Assembly (NCBI GenBank): GCA_903893315.1
Contig: CAITLU010000033.1
Coordinates: 1 to 41,417 of the forward strand
DNA length: 41,417 nt
Direction of reading: 5' to 3'
Source: an uncultured bacterium
GTDB lineage: Bacteria > Desulfobacterota > Binatia > UBA1149 > CAITLU01
Shown: piece after piece, positions 33,272-41,417 of the stretch
How positions within the stretch are numbered: the first letter of the stretch is position 1
Layout: each line of letters begins with the position of its first letter
Program-made: the position numbers and the translations under genes
The notes under the pieces: model-generated
What the model was told of the DNA's origin: nothing
The model's input: the letters and a program-made list of their open reading frames with translations, nothing else
Database searches by the model: none

Positions 33272-34624
33272 CTAACCAACCAGCCTATCCACGCGTCGAT
33301 CTACCCCCTCGAAGAAACCGTTGAGGGCATGGAATACCAGCCACCGAAACGGCTCGGGAGGCAGACGCAGGCTGCGTCTTGCCCAAAGAGCGGCTCCCGG
33401 CCCGCTGCGGCCAGCAACGAGGTCGGCCACCATGCGGCCTGAGTACGTCGCCATCGCAATGCCGTGGCCGGCGTAGGACATCGAATAGTAGATATTGTTC
33501 GCCTTGCCGGTACGTCCAACTACCGGCAGGAAATCCAGGGCGAATCCAATGCGTCCACCCCAGGTCTGCGTGATCTCGACATCTGCAAGTTCCGGGAAAC
33601 GACGTCGATATACCGCGTCCAGACGCAGCGCCACGTCGGCGTCGGCGTCCGGCAGTACCCTTCCGGCATATCCGTAGCGTACGTGCTTGGCGCCGCCGAC
33701 TATGCGGTTGTCGCGCGTCAGCCGCCAGCTTTCCAGAGCTTCGTGGGCCGTGTAGAGGCCCTCGTGCCCCTGCCATCCCACGGCGGCAAGTTGCGCGGGG
33801 TTGAGCGGAGCCGTCTGCAGGAGCTGGACATACGCCGGCATCATGTAGGCCGGCAACGGCGCCGGCAGCGGCAAGCCCCGGGCGTAAGCGTTGGTGGCAA
33901 TTACCAGCACGCGCCCACGGACAGAGCCTTCTTGCGTGTGGGCACAGGGCCGCTGTCCGTCCTCGACGCGCAGCACCGGCGATTCCTCGAAGATCGTCGC
34001 CCCGCAAGCCAACGCCGCGCGCCGCAGCCCGGCCACGTAAAGACCGGGATGGAGAATCCCTCCGTGAGGCTCGTGATAACCGCGCAGGAAGGACCCCGGC
34101 AGGCCGCGCGCCCGCATCGCGTCGGGTTCGAGCAACTCCCCGGGAAGACCGAAAGCCCGCGCCGCGGCAGCTGCCCTGTCGATGTTCGCAAACTGCCGTG
34201 GATGCACCGCCGCGATGACGTTGCCCACCGCTTCGTACTCACATTCGATCGCGTGAACCCGGATCAACCGCTCGACTTCGTCGATCGCGAGTTCGACCAA
34301 CCCAACCAGCGAGGCCACCCGGTCGTGACCGAACAACCGCATCAAGGTCGGCAGGTCCTTGCCGATGGTCGGGGTCAGATGACCGGCGTTTCGGCCGCTC
34401 GCGCCGAATCCGCACGTACGGGCCTCTACGACCGCTACGCTCAGGCCTTCCGCCCTCAGGGCCAGCGCCGTGGAAAGCCCTGTGTAGCCACCGCCGACCA
34501 CCACGGCATCCACGGCGACCTCACCACGAAGCGAAGGCCGAGCAGGTAGATTAGCCTCCAACCACGGGCTGACGGCCATCAAGGTCGCGGAACTATCGAT
34601 CGCAGAACGTGTGTTCTCTGACAT
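33272..34624 (-). CDS. FAD-dependent oxidoreductase of the DAO family
   Basis: A 450-residue D-amino-acid-oxidase-fold flavoprotein. The N-terminal FAD site reads DAVVVGGGYTGLSTALAL with the acidic VVEARTCGFGASGRNAGHL segment, characteristic of the PuuB/OrdL group of amine oxidases (gamma-glutamylputrescine oxidase-like). The C-terminus has WGGRIGFALDFLPVVGR and YAGHGIAMAT, which close the FAD site. Substrate is unknown; an N-methyl or N-alkyl amino acid or polyamine derivative is likely. The ATG at 34624 is preferred over an in-frame TTG at 34636. It diverges from the sensor kinase across a 306-bp gap. Confidence 0.8.
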   Translation of the reverse strand: MSENTRSAIDSSATLMAVSPWLEANLPARPSLRGEVAVDAVVVGGGYTGLSTALALRAEGLSVAVVEARTCGFGASGRNAGHLTPTIGKDLPTLMRLFGHDRVASLVGLVELAIDEVERLIRVHAIECEYEAVGNVIAAVHPRQFANIDRAAAAARAFGLPGELLEPDAMRARGLPGSFLRGYHEPHGGILHPGLYVAGLRRAALACGATIFEESPVLRVEDGQRPCAHTQEGSVRGRVLVIATNAYARGLPLPAPLPAYMMPAYVQLLQTAPLNPAQLAAVGWQGHEGLYTAHEALESWRLTRDNRIVGGAKHVRYGYAGRVLPDADADVALRLDAVYRRRFPELADVEITQTWGGRIGFALDFLPVVGRTGKANNIYYSMSYAGHGIAMATYSGRMVADLVAGRSGPGAALWARRSLRLPPEPFRWLVFHALNGFFEGVDRRVDRLVG

Positions 34625-34930
34625 CAGCGTACTCAAAACCTCACAGATGGCTGAAGAAAAGGCCGGAACGAGTAACGAGAAGGCTGCAAAAAGGCTTTAC
34701 GGTCGGCAACGGCAGCACGGATTCTACCTCCTGACCGACCCCCACGGCTAAGTCCAGACGACGCGGCGCCGGCCGCTCTCGTCCGGCCAACACGGGCGGT
34801 CTCGCCTGATCCAGAGACGCGGCGCGACACCTTAACTTCGTCCGGATTCCCGTGCATGGCGCTTTTTCACTTCGGGTAAACCGACTAAGGTTGGTGCGCT
34901 GCGCCACGAGCGTGGTGTGGTGAGTCCCCA
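34625..34930. other. Divergent intergenic region, oxidoreductase and sensor kinase
   Basis: 306 bp between two divergent genes. Short frames exist but none has a ribosome-binding site or a recognisable product. It must hold both promoters; no clear -35/-10 pair, operator or RNA gene was identified. Confidence 0.5.
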
Positions 34931-37267
34931 TTGAAAGCAAGCCGCACAAAACTGAGAGGAAGCTCCCCGTCGTCAGCTCGAAACAGCGTGACCGTGGTTC
35001 CACGATCCGGGCGTGGTGCCGCGACAGCGATTTTCGCCGGCGGTCTGGCACTGACGGTAGTCGGTTTTCTCTCGGCTCAGCAGCAGCAATCGCTTCGCAT
35101 CGAAAGTGAAATTGCGCGCCGCTCCAACGGCATCGTCGCTGCCGTGCAGCGCGAACTCAGCCGCGACGTCGCGCTGCTCAAGGCGCTTTCCTCTTTTCTC
35201 GTAACAAGCCACGGAAGTACCCGAAGCAGCCTGCGCAGCTTCACCGCCGAGCTCGGCAAGAATGTCGCCGTCCACTCTCTGGATTGGGCTCCGCGCATAG
35301 GTGAAGACGGTCTCAAGGCTTTCGAAGAAGAGCAGTGGCTCGACGGATTGCCGGGCTTTCGCATCCACCGCGGCAGCGAAGCTCTACCGGCGGCGTCCGA
35401 ATATTTCCCGGTCCAACTCGGATTGGCCGGCGGTGCTTCGATCGAAGGCCTCGATCTGACACCGGGGGCGGACATCTCGGGAACCGCGCTGCTGAGCACT
35501 GCGGTCGGCTACGCTCGCACGCGCCGCACCGAGGCTCTTTCCCCGCCGCTGCGCCTGCAGAGTTCCAACGGCACGACCGCGGCAGTGCTGCTCATCGAGC
35601 CCGTCTTTGCGCTGCGGTCGGCTGGCTCCGGCGCCACCCAACCGACCGAAGAGCTGCTCGGGTTCGCATCTGCGCTTCTGGAGTTTGACCCGATCCTGGA
35701 CGCGGCGCTTTCCGATCTCGACCGAGCCTCGCTCACGGTAGAGCTTCGTGATGTGGCGACCTCCTCGAGCGAACGCGCTCTGGTACACCGTGACGCCATT
35801 TCCGCCGATTCAGACTCCCCGTTGCTCATTCTCTCGCATCTCATCGGTGCGGACCCGGCACGACATACGCACACGATGGACTTCGGATCCAGGCAGTGGG
35901 TTCTGGCAGTCACCGCCGGCCCGCGTTTCGTCGCCGCCTTGCTGACATGGACTCCCTGGGCCGTACTCGCCTGCGGCCTTCTAGCGAGTTCCCTGCTGGC
36001 AGCCCTGGTGCAGGCATTCGTCGTGCGATCGGCGAAGCTGGGGCAGTTGCGGCGGCTGATCGACAAAGAACGAGAGGAGAACTTCCGCGACGTAAGTAGA
36101 TTGACCGAAGATCTCGAGCGCGAACGACTCGAACACAGGCGCACCGAGGACAACCTGTTCCGTGAGAAGCAGCAGTTCCGCCTGATGTTCAACACGGTAC
36201 CGGCGATGGTCTGGTACAAAGACACGAAAAACCGGTTCTTGCTCGTCAACAAGTCGGCGGCCGCATCCACAGGCCACACGGTCGAGGAAATGGAGGGCCA
36301 GCCCTGCTCGCAAGTCCTGCCGAACAAGGCTTACGACCTCTACCGTGACGACCTCGAAATCATCCAGAGTGGCCGGCCCAAGCTCGGCATCGTCGAGGAA
36401 CTCGATCTTCCCGGCGGCAAGTCGATCTGGACGCGCACCGACAAGCTGCCGGAGTACGACTCGATGGGACGCGTGGTCGGTCTCATGGTTTTCTCTCACG
36501 ATGTCACCGAACATCGTCACACAGAGGAAGAAGTGGGTCGGCTCAAGGCCGAACTCGAGCAGCAAGTCGCGGCCCGCACGGTCGAGTTGCGCGCCGCCAA
36601 CCAGGAACTCGAATCGTTCGTGTACTCGATCGTCCACGACCTGCGAGCGCCGCTTCGCACCATAGACGGGTTCAGCCAACTCATCGCTGAGGAGTCTGGA
36701 GAGCGCCTGGAAAGCGGCGGCCGCGAACACCTCGACCGAATCCGCGCCGCGAGCCAACGCATGGCGCGCCAGATCGACGATCTCCTCAAACTCACCCGTG
36801 TCAGTCGCTACGAGTTGAAGCCCGAGGCAGTGGATTTGAGCGCTCTGGCCCGCAAGGTATCCGAAGAGTTACGACGCCGGGACCCGCAACGCCAAGTCGA
36901 CTTCCTGATCGAGGCGACGCCGATCGTCCACGGCGATCCAGTACTGCTGCTCAGCGCAATCGAGAACCTGCTGGAGAACGCCTGGAAGTTCACCGCCGGG
37001 ACGGAGGAACCCCGCATCGAGTTCGGAGCGACTTCGACCCCCGATGGCAAAATGGCCTTCTACGTTCGCGACAATGGTGTAGGCTTCGAGATGGCCTATG
37101 CGGACAAGCTTTTCCGCGCCTTTCAGCGCCTGCACGACCGCAACGAGTTCGAGGGCTCCGGGACGGGACTCGCGACTGTCCGACTGATCCTCAGGCGGCA
37201 CGGGGGAGAAGTAAGGGCCGAAGGCGTGGCCGGGAAAGGGGCAACATTTTATTTCACGCTGCCGTGA
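34931..37267 (+). CDS. CHASE/PAS membrane sensor histidine kinase
   Basis: A 778-residue sensor kinase. Membrane helix 1 is at about 31-48, then a periplasmic CHASE-type domain (about 60-330, with VHSLDWAPRI and FFPVQ-like EYFPVQL), membrane helix 2 at about 340-365, a coiled coil (370-412) and a PAS domain (413-535: FNTVPAMVWYKDTKNRFLLV). The kinase follows: phosphoacceptor His569 in YSIVHDLRAPLRTIDGF (the phytochrome-like HisKA form), N-box ENLLENAWKF, G1 DNGVGFE and G2 GSGTGLATVRLI. CHASE domains sense small extracellular ligands. The start codon is TTG at 34931 with only a weak ribosome-binding site, so the true start may be a little downstream. It is followed by the response regulator. 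Confidence 0.9.
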   Translation: MKASRTKLRGSSPSSARNSVTVVPRSGRGAATAIFAGGLALTVVGFLSAQQQQSLRIESEIARRSNGIVAAVQRELSRDVALLKALSSFLVTSHGSTRSSLRSFTAELGKNVAVHSLDWAPRIGEDGLKAFEEEQWLDGLPGFRIHRGSEALPAASEYFPVQLGLAGGASIEGLDLTPGADISGTALLSTAVGYARTRRTEALSPPLRLQSSNGTTAAVLLIEPVFALRSAGSGATQPTEELLGFASALLEFDPILDAALSDLDRASLTVELRDVATSSSERALVHRDAISADSDSPLLILSHLIGADPARHTHTMDFGSRQWVLAVTAGPRFVAALLTWTPWAVLACGLLASSLLAALVQAFVVRSAKLGQLRRLIDKEREENFRDVSRLTEDLERERLEHRRTEDNLFREKQQFRLMFNTVPAMVWYKDTKNRFLLVNKSAAASTGHTVEEMEGQPCSQVLPNKAYDLYRDDLEIIQSGRPKLGIVEELDLPGGKSIWTRTDKLPEYDSMGRVVGLMVFSHDVTEHRHTEEEVGRLKAELEQQVAARTVELRAANQELESFVYSIVHDLRAPLRTIDGFSQLIAEESGERLESGGREHLDRIRAASQRMARQIDDLLKLTRVSRYELKPEAVDLSALARKVSEELRRRDPQRQVDFLIEATPIVHGDPVLLLSAIENLLENAWKFTAGTEEPRIEFGATSTPDGKMAFYVRDNGVGFEMAYADKLFRAFQRLHDRNEFEGSGTGLATVRLILRRHGGEVRAEGVAGKGATFYFTLP

Positions 37268-37305
37268 CTATATTGCCGTATCGCAGAGACAAAGGGGGGA
37301 CAGCC

Positions 37306-37752
37306 ATGGCCGAGCGCATCATTCTTGTAGTAGAGGACAACCCCGACGACGCGGTGCTTACGCGGCGCGCGTTGGAAAAGAGCGGTGTCACGCACCGCGT
37401 CGAGGTGGCTCGAGACGGGCTTGAGGCACTCGACTATCTGTTCGCGTTGGGGACCCACACCGACCGCAAGTCCAGTGAAATGCCGGCCCTCATCCTGCTG
37501 GACCTCAAACTTCCGAAGGTCGATGGGCTCGAGGTGCTTCGCCGCCTTCGCGCCGACCGGCTGACCAAGCTTATCCCCGTGATCGTCCTTTCATCATCGG
37601 ACGAGCCGTCCGACGTGATCGAGAGCTACAGCCTCTCCGCCAACAGCTACGTCAGGAAGCCCGTCGATTTTTCGGAGTTCACCGAGACCGTGCGCGCCTT
37701 GGCGCACTACTGGCTGCGCTTGAACGAGCCGCCCCCCTCCGAAACCGCCTGA
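37306..37752 (+). CDS. Single-domain response regulator (Rcp1-like)
   Basis: A 148-residue receiver domain with no output domain. The acidic pocket is E10-D11 in VVEDNPDD, the phosphorylation site is Asp66 in LLDLKLPKVDG and the conserved lysine is K118 in YVRKPVDF. The NPDD and LDLKLPKVDGLEVL patterns match the Rcp1 group that pairs with phytochrome-type kinases, consistent with the kinase upstream. The ATG at 37306 is preceded by a strong GGGGGA; an in-frame GTG at 37264 overlaps the kinase stop. With no effector domain, it must act by protein binding or phosphotransfer. Confidence 0.93.
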   Translation: MAERIILVVEDNPDDAVLTRRALEKSGVTHRVEVARDGLEALDYLFALGTHTDRKSSEMPALILLDLKLPKVDGLEVLRRLRADRLTKLIPVIVLSSSDEPSDVIESYSLSANSYVRKPVDFSEFTETVRALAHYWLRLNEPPPSETA

Positions 37753-37786
37753 GGTCATGCGGCATCACGCAGAATTCATCGGAGAC

Positions 37787-37811
37787 AGGGCGTGAGCCCT
37801 CGCGTTTTTTT
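37787..37811 (+). terminator. Rho-independent terminator after the response regulator
   Basis: A short hairpin AGGGC-GTGA-GCCCT (37787-37800) followed after CGCG by seven T residues (37805-37811). It lies between the converging response regulator and TetR genes; the T-tract suits the plus strand. Confidence 0.65.
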
Positions 37812-38406
37812 AAGCGCCCTGCTTCGCTGACTGCAGTACGGAAACCAGTCCCTTGGTCACGAACTCTACCGCAGTATCTACGTCGGCCCCCGGATTGAGC
37901 AGCAACGCCACCCCAATCTCGAGAACCGTCCCTCTTACAAGCGCGGTCGCAAGCTCGGCATCTATGGGCAGCAGTACCCCGCGCTCCGCAGCCTGCGCGA
38001 TGTCGTTGCGGATGGCCGCGTAGACCGCTTGCAGAGATTTGCTGTCCGCCAGAAACCGAAGCATCGGCAGATTGCGCTTGAGCAGCGACACGTTGGTGCT
38101 GTCCTGCACCATCCCGGCGAACAGCCCCTTGCAGGCCATTTGCACGAACTCCCTTACCGACCCCGCGCTCTCGCGGATCGCCGCGAGCCGGGCAAGGAGT
38201 TGAGCGGCCGCACCTTCGAAAAGCTCGTCGCGCAACGCGTCCTTGTCGCGATAGTAGTTGTAGAACGTGCTCGGAGTCATGCCGGCGCGGCGGACGATGT
38301 CGCTGACGGTGGTGTTGTCGTAACCGGTTTCGGTAAACGCTTCGATCGCCGCCCGGACAAGGCGTTCGCGCTTTTCAACCCGGTTCTGGTCGTGCTTTAT
38401 CGCCAA
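37810..38406 (-). CDS. TetR-family transcriptional regulator
   Basis: A 198-residue repressor-type protein. The N-terminal helix-turn-helix (about 10-58) reads RLVRAAIEAFTETGYDNTTV and ends SDIVRRAGMTPSTFYNYYRD, the standard TetR DNA-binding segment. The helical C-terminal ligand domain (about 60-195) is not informative. No neighbour clearly belongs to its regulon; the upstream 530-bp gap may carry its own operator, and the nearest plus-strand gene is convergent. Ligand unknown. Confidence 0.92.
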   Translation of the reverse strand: MAIKHDQNRVEKRERLVRAAIEAFTETGYDNTTVSDIVRRAGMTPSTFYNYYRDKDALRDELFEGAAAQLLARLAAIRESAGSVREFVQMACKGLFAGMVQDSTNVSLLKRNLPMLRFLADSKSLQAVYAAIRNDIAQAAERGVLLPIDAELATALVRGTVLEIGVALLLNPGADVDTAVEFVTKGLVSVLQSAKQGA

Positions 38407-38939
38407 GTTAAGGTCCTCGTCACTATCCCGCGGCAGGCACAGGCCGCCACCTATCTCCGCGCCGTACTACCATCAAAAAGTCAGCATCAAAAGGGCGGCG
38501 CCAGACAACCCGCCGCGAAGCACAGCCAATCTCAGCCGCATCAAAAGAAAACCACGCACACCTTGCTTCACCCTCGGACCTGGGCGTCACCGGAACAGTA
38601 TTCGCCCTGCCCGCACCATACCGCCATCGCACAACGGCCTCGGGCCAATGTCACACGGGGGTTTCGCAGAACACCAGCGGCCAAGGGACCACAGTGGCTC
38701 ACATGAGACAAACACCTCACCGCCGTCGCGTACCTCGAAGACAAGGGAGGTCTCTACAGGCACATTGCGTTTGCGGCAATCAAAACCGTGGAAACGCGAT
38801 CAGGTGTGTCCATGCGAAGCCGAAACCGGCCCCCGACCGTCCGGGGCAATAGTGATCGAATCTACGAACCCAGCCGTGGTCCCATCCACGTGCCGTCCAA
38901 CCACGAACCGGAGGCCTGACGCCCAGTATCGCGAATTTC
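38407..38939. other. Gene-free stretch upstream of the TetR gene
   Basis: 533 bp without a supported gene. It is slightly less GC-rich than its surroundings. CATCAAAA occurs at 38471, 38485 and 38539 (14 and 54 bp apart), upstream of tetR on its strand; these could be operator half-sites or chance. A small GCCCC/GGGGC inverted repeat is also present near 38839. No RNA gene was recognised. Confidence 0.5.
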
Positions 38940-39629
38940 CTACATTCCCTCGAGCCGGACCAGGAACCGCTCGAAGCATCCGAAGTCTTCAATGACCGCG
39001 GCACCGGCATTTTCCAGGACCCGGCCCTGTTCCCCGCTGCCTATTCCTACGAAGTCCACTCCCGCCGCCCGTGCGGCGGCCAGATCCCAAAGCTGATCTC
39101 CCACGTACACGACCCGATCGAAGTCGCTTCCCTGCCGCTCGGCGCCGGCGCGCTCCAGTGCGGCGCGAAGCACCGACACTCTGGAATCTCCGTCCTCGGA
39201 AAAGCCACCCGGAAGTTCGGACTCGCCCAGTTGAATCGAAGCGTTCGCCAGTTTGAGGGCAGCCGCACGCCGCCAGTTCCCGGTAGCCAGAGCCACCATC
39301 CACTCACCGCCTTCCAGCAGCAGCGAAACCACACGGTCGGCGCCGGGTACCGGACGATAGGCTCCTGGGGTTCGCAATATCTCCCTCTCGAGCAGGTGCA
39401 GATACACCTGTTTGTGCCTGTCGAGTTCCGAGACGCTGGGCGCGCGCTGGAGCGCAATCTCGAGCGCTTCCCTGGAAATACCGGCATCGGTCGACTCGCG
39501 GTAGGCATCCAGACGGCGCGGAATCGGGCAAGTTCCGAACGCGACTTCGAGCGCAGAGAAGAAACAGCCGGTGCCGAGTCCACCTCCGAGCGTCAGCGTA
39601 CCGTCGATGTCGAATATGACGAGTTTCAC
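38940..39629 (-). CDS. HAD-family phosphatase coupled to the repeat protein
   Basis: A 229-residue HAD hydrolase. Motif I is [10 protein letters not shown] near the N-terminus, motif II VALATGN, and motif [17 protein letters not shown] helical cap (about 20-90) places it in subfamily I. The substrate is unknown. The start is GTG at 39629: the codon shares GTGA with the stop of the upstream repeat protein, so the two are translationally coupled. An in-frame start at 39677 would overlap that gene by 50 bp and is less likely. Confidence 0.85.
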   Translation of the reverse strand: MKLVIFDIDGTLTLGGGLGTGCFFSALEVAFGTCPIPRRLDAYRESTDAGISREALEIALQRAPSVSELDRHKQVYLHLLEREILRTPGAYRPVPGADRVVSLLLEGGEWMVALATGNWRRAAALKLANASIQLGESELPGGFSEDGDSRVSVLRAALERAGAERQGSDFDRVVYVGDQLWDLAAARAAGVDFVGIGSGEQGRVLENAGAAVIEDFGCFERFLVRLEGM

Positions 39630-41417
39630 GGGTGCGCCGCGATACCAGGAACGCTCACGCAGTCGGCCGGACCCCACTGCGCTATGCGCGGTGCTGACAC
39701 GCCGCCGACACGCAAGAACCGCCCACCTGAAACCAGACGACCGTTGTATTCAGCCAGAGCCGTAACGCTCGCCGCAAAGCCGGCGCCGACATTCGACCAT
39801 GCGCCGTCCTGCCATTTGGCAATACGCGCGGAGGACACGCCGCCGATGGTTGTAAAATCGCCGCCTGCGTACACGGCGCCTCCTGCAACAGTCAACGCGA
39901 GCACGCGGCCACCGGCACCGGTCGACATCGAGTGCCACATCGTGCCGTCAAATCGCGCGACGTTGGAGAGCACCCTGCCGCTGCCCGAGGTCAGGAACTC
40001 TCCACCGGCGTAGAGCACGCCATTCGACCACGCCAAGGCCCTTACGCTACCGACGATACCGTCCCCCACTGACTGCCATTCACGGCCATCCCATCTCGCT
40101 ACGCCAGGCGCCGGGCGCCCGCCTGCCTTGGCGAAATCACCACCCGCGAAGAGGTCCGAGCCGACCACGAGCAAAGCCCATACGGAGCGATCGACGCCAT
40201 CACCGAGCGCGGACCAGCGCTGTCCATCCCAACGGGCGACATGCGCGGCGCCCTGACCCGACAACGACACGAAATCTCCACCTGCAAAAACACCACTGTC
40301 CTGGACGGCAAGAGCGCGCACCGAAGCATCGGCCCCTTCGCCCAGTGCCGTCCATGCGTTTCCGTCCCAAGCCGCCACGCGCCTGACCTCGACATTTGCG
40401 CTGTGGAGAAAATCGCCGGCCGCGTACAAGCGCTGGCCTCGCTCACTGCGCGCCAGCGCGAGAACACGGTCGTCGAAACCTTCACCCACCGAGGACCAAC
40501 GAACACGATTCCAGAATGCGATGCGCGACGCTGCGGCGTCGCCGGCCTGCGTAAAATCTCCCGCCGCAAAAACACCGCCGGCACCTGCGGCGATCGCCGA
40601 CACCACCGAACCAGCGCGCGTCGAAGTACCACCGAGCCCCGCGCCGAGCGCGTTCCACGTCTTGGTCGATGAAGGCTTCGCCGGCACACAAAGGCTTGAG
40701 CAACAGTCGTCGTCGCTCAGATTACCATCATCACAACCTTCACCTGCGTCCACATGGCCATCACCGCACCGAGGCACTGGAGACGGTGCGGTCGGCGGCA
40801 ACCGTGGATTTGACTGCGCCGGCGACGCCTGCGGTTGCAGCGGAGCCGGTGGCTCCGGTTCTGTTTGCAACGCCATCGCTGGTTGCGGCTGAGGCAGCGG
40901 TGTCGGTGCTGCTTGTACTGGTTGCGGCACCAAAACCGGTGCTGGCTCTGGTGCTAGCGGAGCCGGTACCGGTACTGGTTCCGGCGGCGAAACCGCATCT
41001 CCTACAATGCCTTCGTCGTCAACCGCCGCCGACCTCGCTTCGACCGCAACCTGCGGAATAGCGGGCACTGCTGCTGGCATCGGTTCGGCTTCGGCAACAG
41101 CAGCCGCAACAGGCGCCGCCTGCTCAACGACCGGCAAGGGTTCTTCCTTCGCCGTGGCCCCCGTCGCTCCCACCGTTGCGTCCGCCACCTGAGGTGTGCG
41201 CGACTCAACAACCACCGCCACCGGGATCTCGTCGCGGCACTCGGCCGTGCAGCCGTCGCCGTCCCTGGAATTACCGTCGTCGCACTGCTCGGTGCCGGAG
41301 TTGTTCACCACGCCGTCGCCGCAGCGCTCGCGAACGCAGGCCGCGGTGCAGCCGTCGCCGTCCCTGGAATTACCGTCGTCGCACTGCTCGGCGCCGGAGT
41401 TGTTCACCACGCCGTCG
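39626..41417 (-). CDS. Surface protein with cysteine-rich repeats and a beta-propeller, partial
   Basis: At least 597 residues; the 5' end lies beyond the window, so the signal peptide is not seen. The visible N-terminus has two repeats of the Myxococcus cysteine-rich type ([21 protein letters not shown]4215-like), then a Pro/Ala/Glu-rich linker of about 140 residues, a third cysteine-rich unit ([17 protein letters not shown]), and about 340 residues with seven repeats of the form LYAGGDFxxAGG followed by VARWDGxxWSALGDG. Seven such units suggest a seven-bladed propeller. This architecture is typical of secreted or outer-membrane surface proteins of Myxococcota-like bacteria. Function unknown; adhesion or binding is likely. 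Its stop overlaps the downstream HAD phosphatase start. Confidence 0.8.
   Translation of the reverse strand, partial: DGVVNNSGAEQCDDGNSRDGDGCTAACVRERCGDGVVNNSGTEQCDDGNSRDGDGCTAECRDEIPVAVVVESRTPQVADATVGATGATAKEEPLPVVEQAAPVAAAVAEAEPMPAAVPAIPQVAVEARSAAVDDEGIVGDAVSPPEPVPVPAPLAPEPAPVLVPQPVQAAPTPLPQPQPAMALQTEPEPPAPLQPQASPAQSNPRLPPTAPSPVPRCGDGHVDAGEGCDDGNLSDDDCCSSLCVPAKPSSTKTWNALGAGLGGTSTRAGSVVSAIAAGAGGVFAAGDFTQAGDAAASRIAFWNRVRWSSVGEGFDDRVLALARSERGQRLYAAGDFLHSANVEVRRVAAWDGNAWTALGEGADASVRALAVQDSGVFAGGDFVSLSGQGAAHVARWDGQRWSALGDGVDRSVWALLVVGSDLFAGGDFAKAGGRPAPGVARWDGREWQSVGDGIVGSVRALAWSNGVLYAGGEFLTSGSGRVLSNVARFDGTMWHSMSTGAGGRVLALTVAGGAVYAGGDFTTIGGVSSARIAKWQDGAWSNVGAGFAASVTALAEYNGRLVSGGRFLRVGGVSAPRIAQWGPADCVSVPGIAAHP
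41247..41318 (-). repeat. 72-bp tandem repeat in the cysteine-rich region, copy 1
   Basis: Nearly identical (one T/C difference) to 41346-41417, with a 99-bp period that equals 33 residues, the length of one cysteine-rich repeat. The array may continue beyond the window edge. Confidence 0.9.
41346..41417 (-). repeat. 72-bp tandem repeat in the cysteine-rich region, copy 2
   Basis: Second copy, cut off by the end of the window. Near-identity at DNA level points to recent expansion. Confidence 0.9.

Noticed and set aside
33464-34549. Plus-strand frame of 361 residues opposite the DAO oxidoreductase
   Set aside because: Antisense to a flavoprotein with intact FAD-binding motifs.
41247-41417. 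CRISPR-like direct repeats at the right edge
   Set aside because: The repeats are coding, 99-bp in-frame units of a cysteine-rich protein family.

Overview
The window is high-GC DNA from a Gram-negative bacterium with an outer membrane: it carries the LPS-transport permeases lptF and lptG, several lipobox lipoproteins and periplasmic or surface proteins. The tRNA-Thr/Tyr/Gly/Thr-tufB block, the rplM-rpsI-argC run, the tig-clpP-clpX-lon cluster and a Myxococcus-type cysteine-rich repeat protein suggest a deltaproteobacterium-like lineage (Myxococcota, Desulfobacterota or Binatota-like). This placement is inference; no rRNA is present to settle it.

Layout. 1-4.1 kb: the start of tuf with four tRNAs upstream of it (all minus strand), the rRNA methyltransferase rlmB, and divergent lptF-lptG. 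4.1-6.3 kb: rplM-rpsI-argC, preceded by tRNA-Asp. 6.3-8.3 kb: a gene-poor stretch and an acyl-CoA synthetase. 8.33-17.18 kb: an integrated mobile element. 17.2-23.4 kb: tRNA-Val, then the protein quality-control cluster lon, clpX, clpP, tig and tRNA-Leu. 23.4-27.8 kb: an SGNH hydrolase, a DUF5989 protein, an SxtJ-like protein, a NodU/CmcH carbamoyltransferase and a HAD phosphatase. 28-29.3 kb: a HIT protein and a crotonase-family enzyme. 29.4-31.9 kb: three exported proteins. 31.9-34.6 kb: a GH1 beta-glucosidase converging on a DAO-type flavin oxidoreductase. 34.9-38.4 kb: a CHASE/PAS histidine kinase, a single-domain response regulator and a TetR regulator. 38.9-41.4 kb: a HAD phosphatase coupled to a partial surface protein with cysteine-rich repeats and a beta-propeller.

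The main discovery is the element at 8.33-17.18 kb. A 16-bp direct repeat marks its ends: one copy lies in the intact 3' end of tRNA-Val (17164-17179) and the other at 8333-8348. From the tRNA inwards it encodes a P4-type tyrosine integrase, an unknown protein translationally coupled to it, an AlpA-like regulator, a CHC2/Toprim primase, a DUF3631-type ATPase, a small TubC_N-like protein, an ankyrin-Sel1 lipoprotein on the opposite strand, a small-terminase-like HTH protein and another lipoprotein. There are no capsid, tail, portal or large-terminase genes. This is the composition of a phage satellite (P4-like or PICI-like), with an ankyrin/Sel1 lipoprotein as likely cargo. The ankyrin-Sel1 gene contains identical internal duplications of 76 and 57 bp, so it has been remodelled recently.

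The second notable unit is the carbamoyltransferase-SxtJ-DUF5989-SGNH set at 23.4-27.1 kb. It resembles the sxtI-sxtJ-sxtK order of saxitoxin clusters but lacks the other toxin genes, so it is probably a general carbamoylation module with an unknown acceptor.
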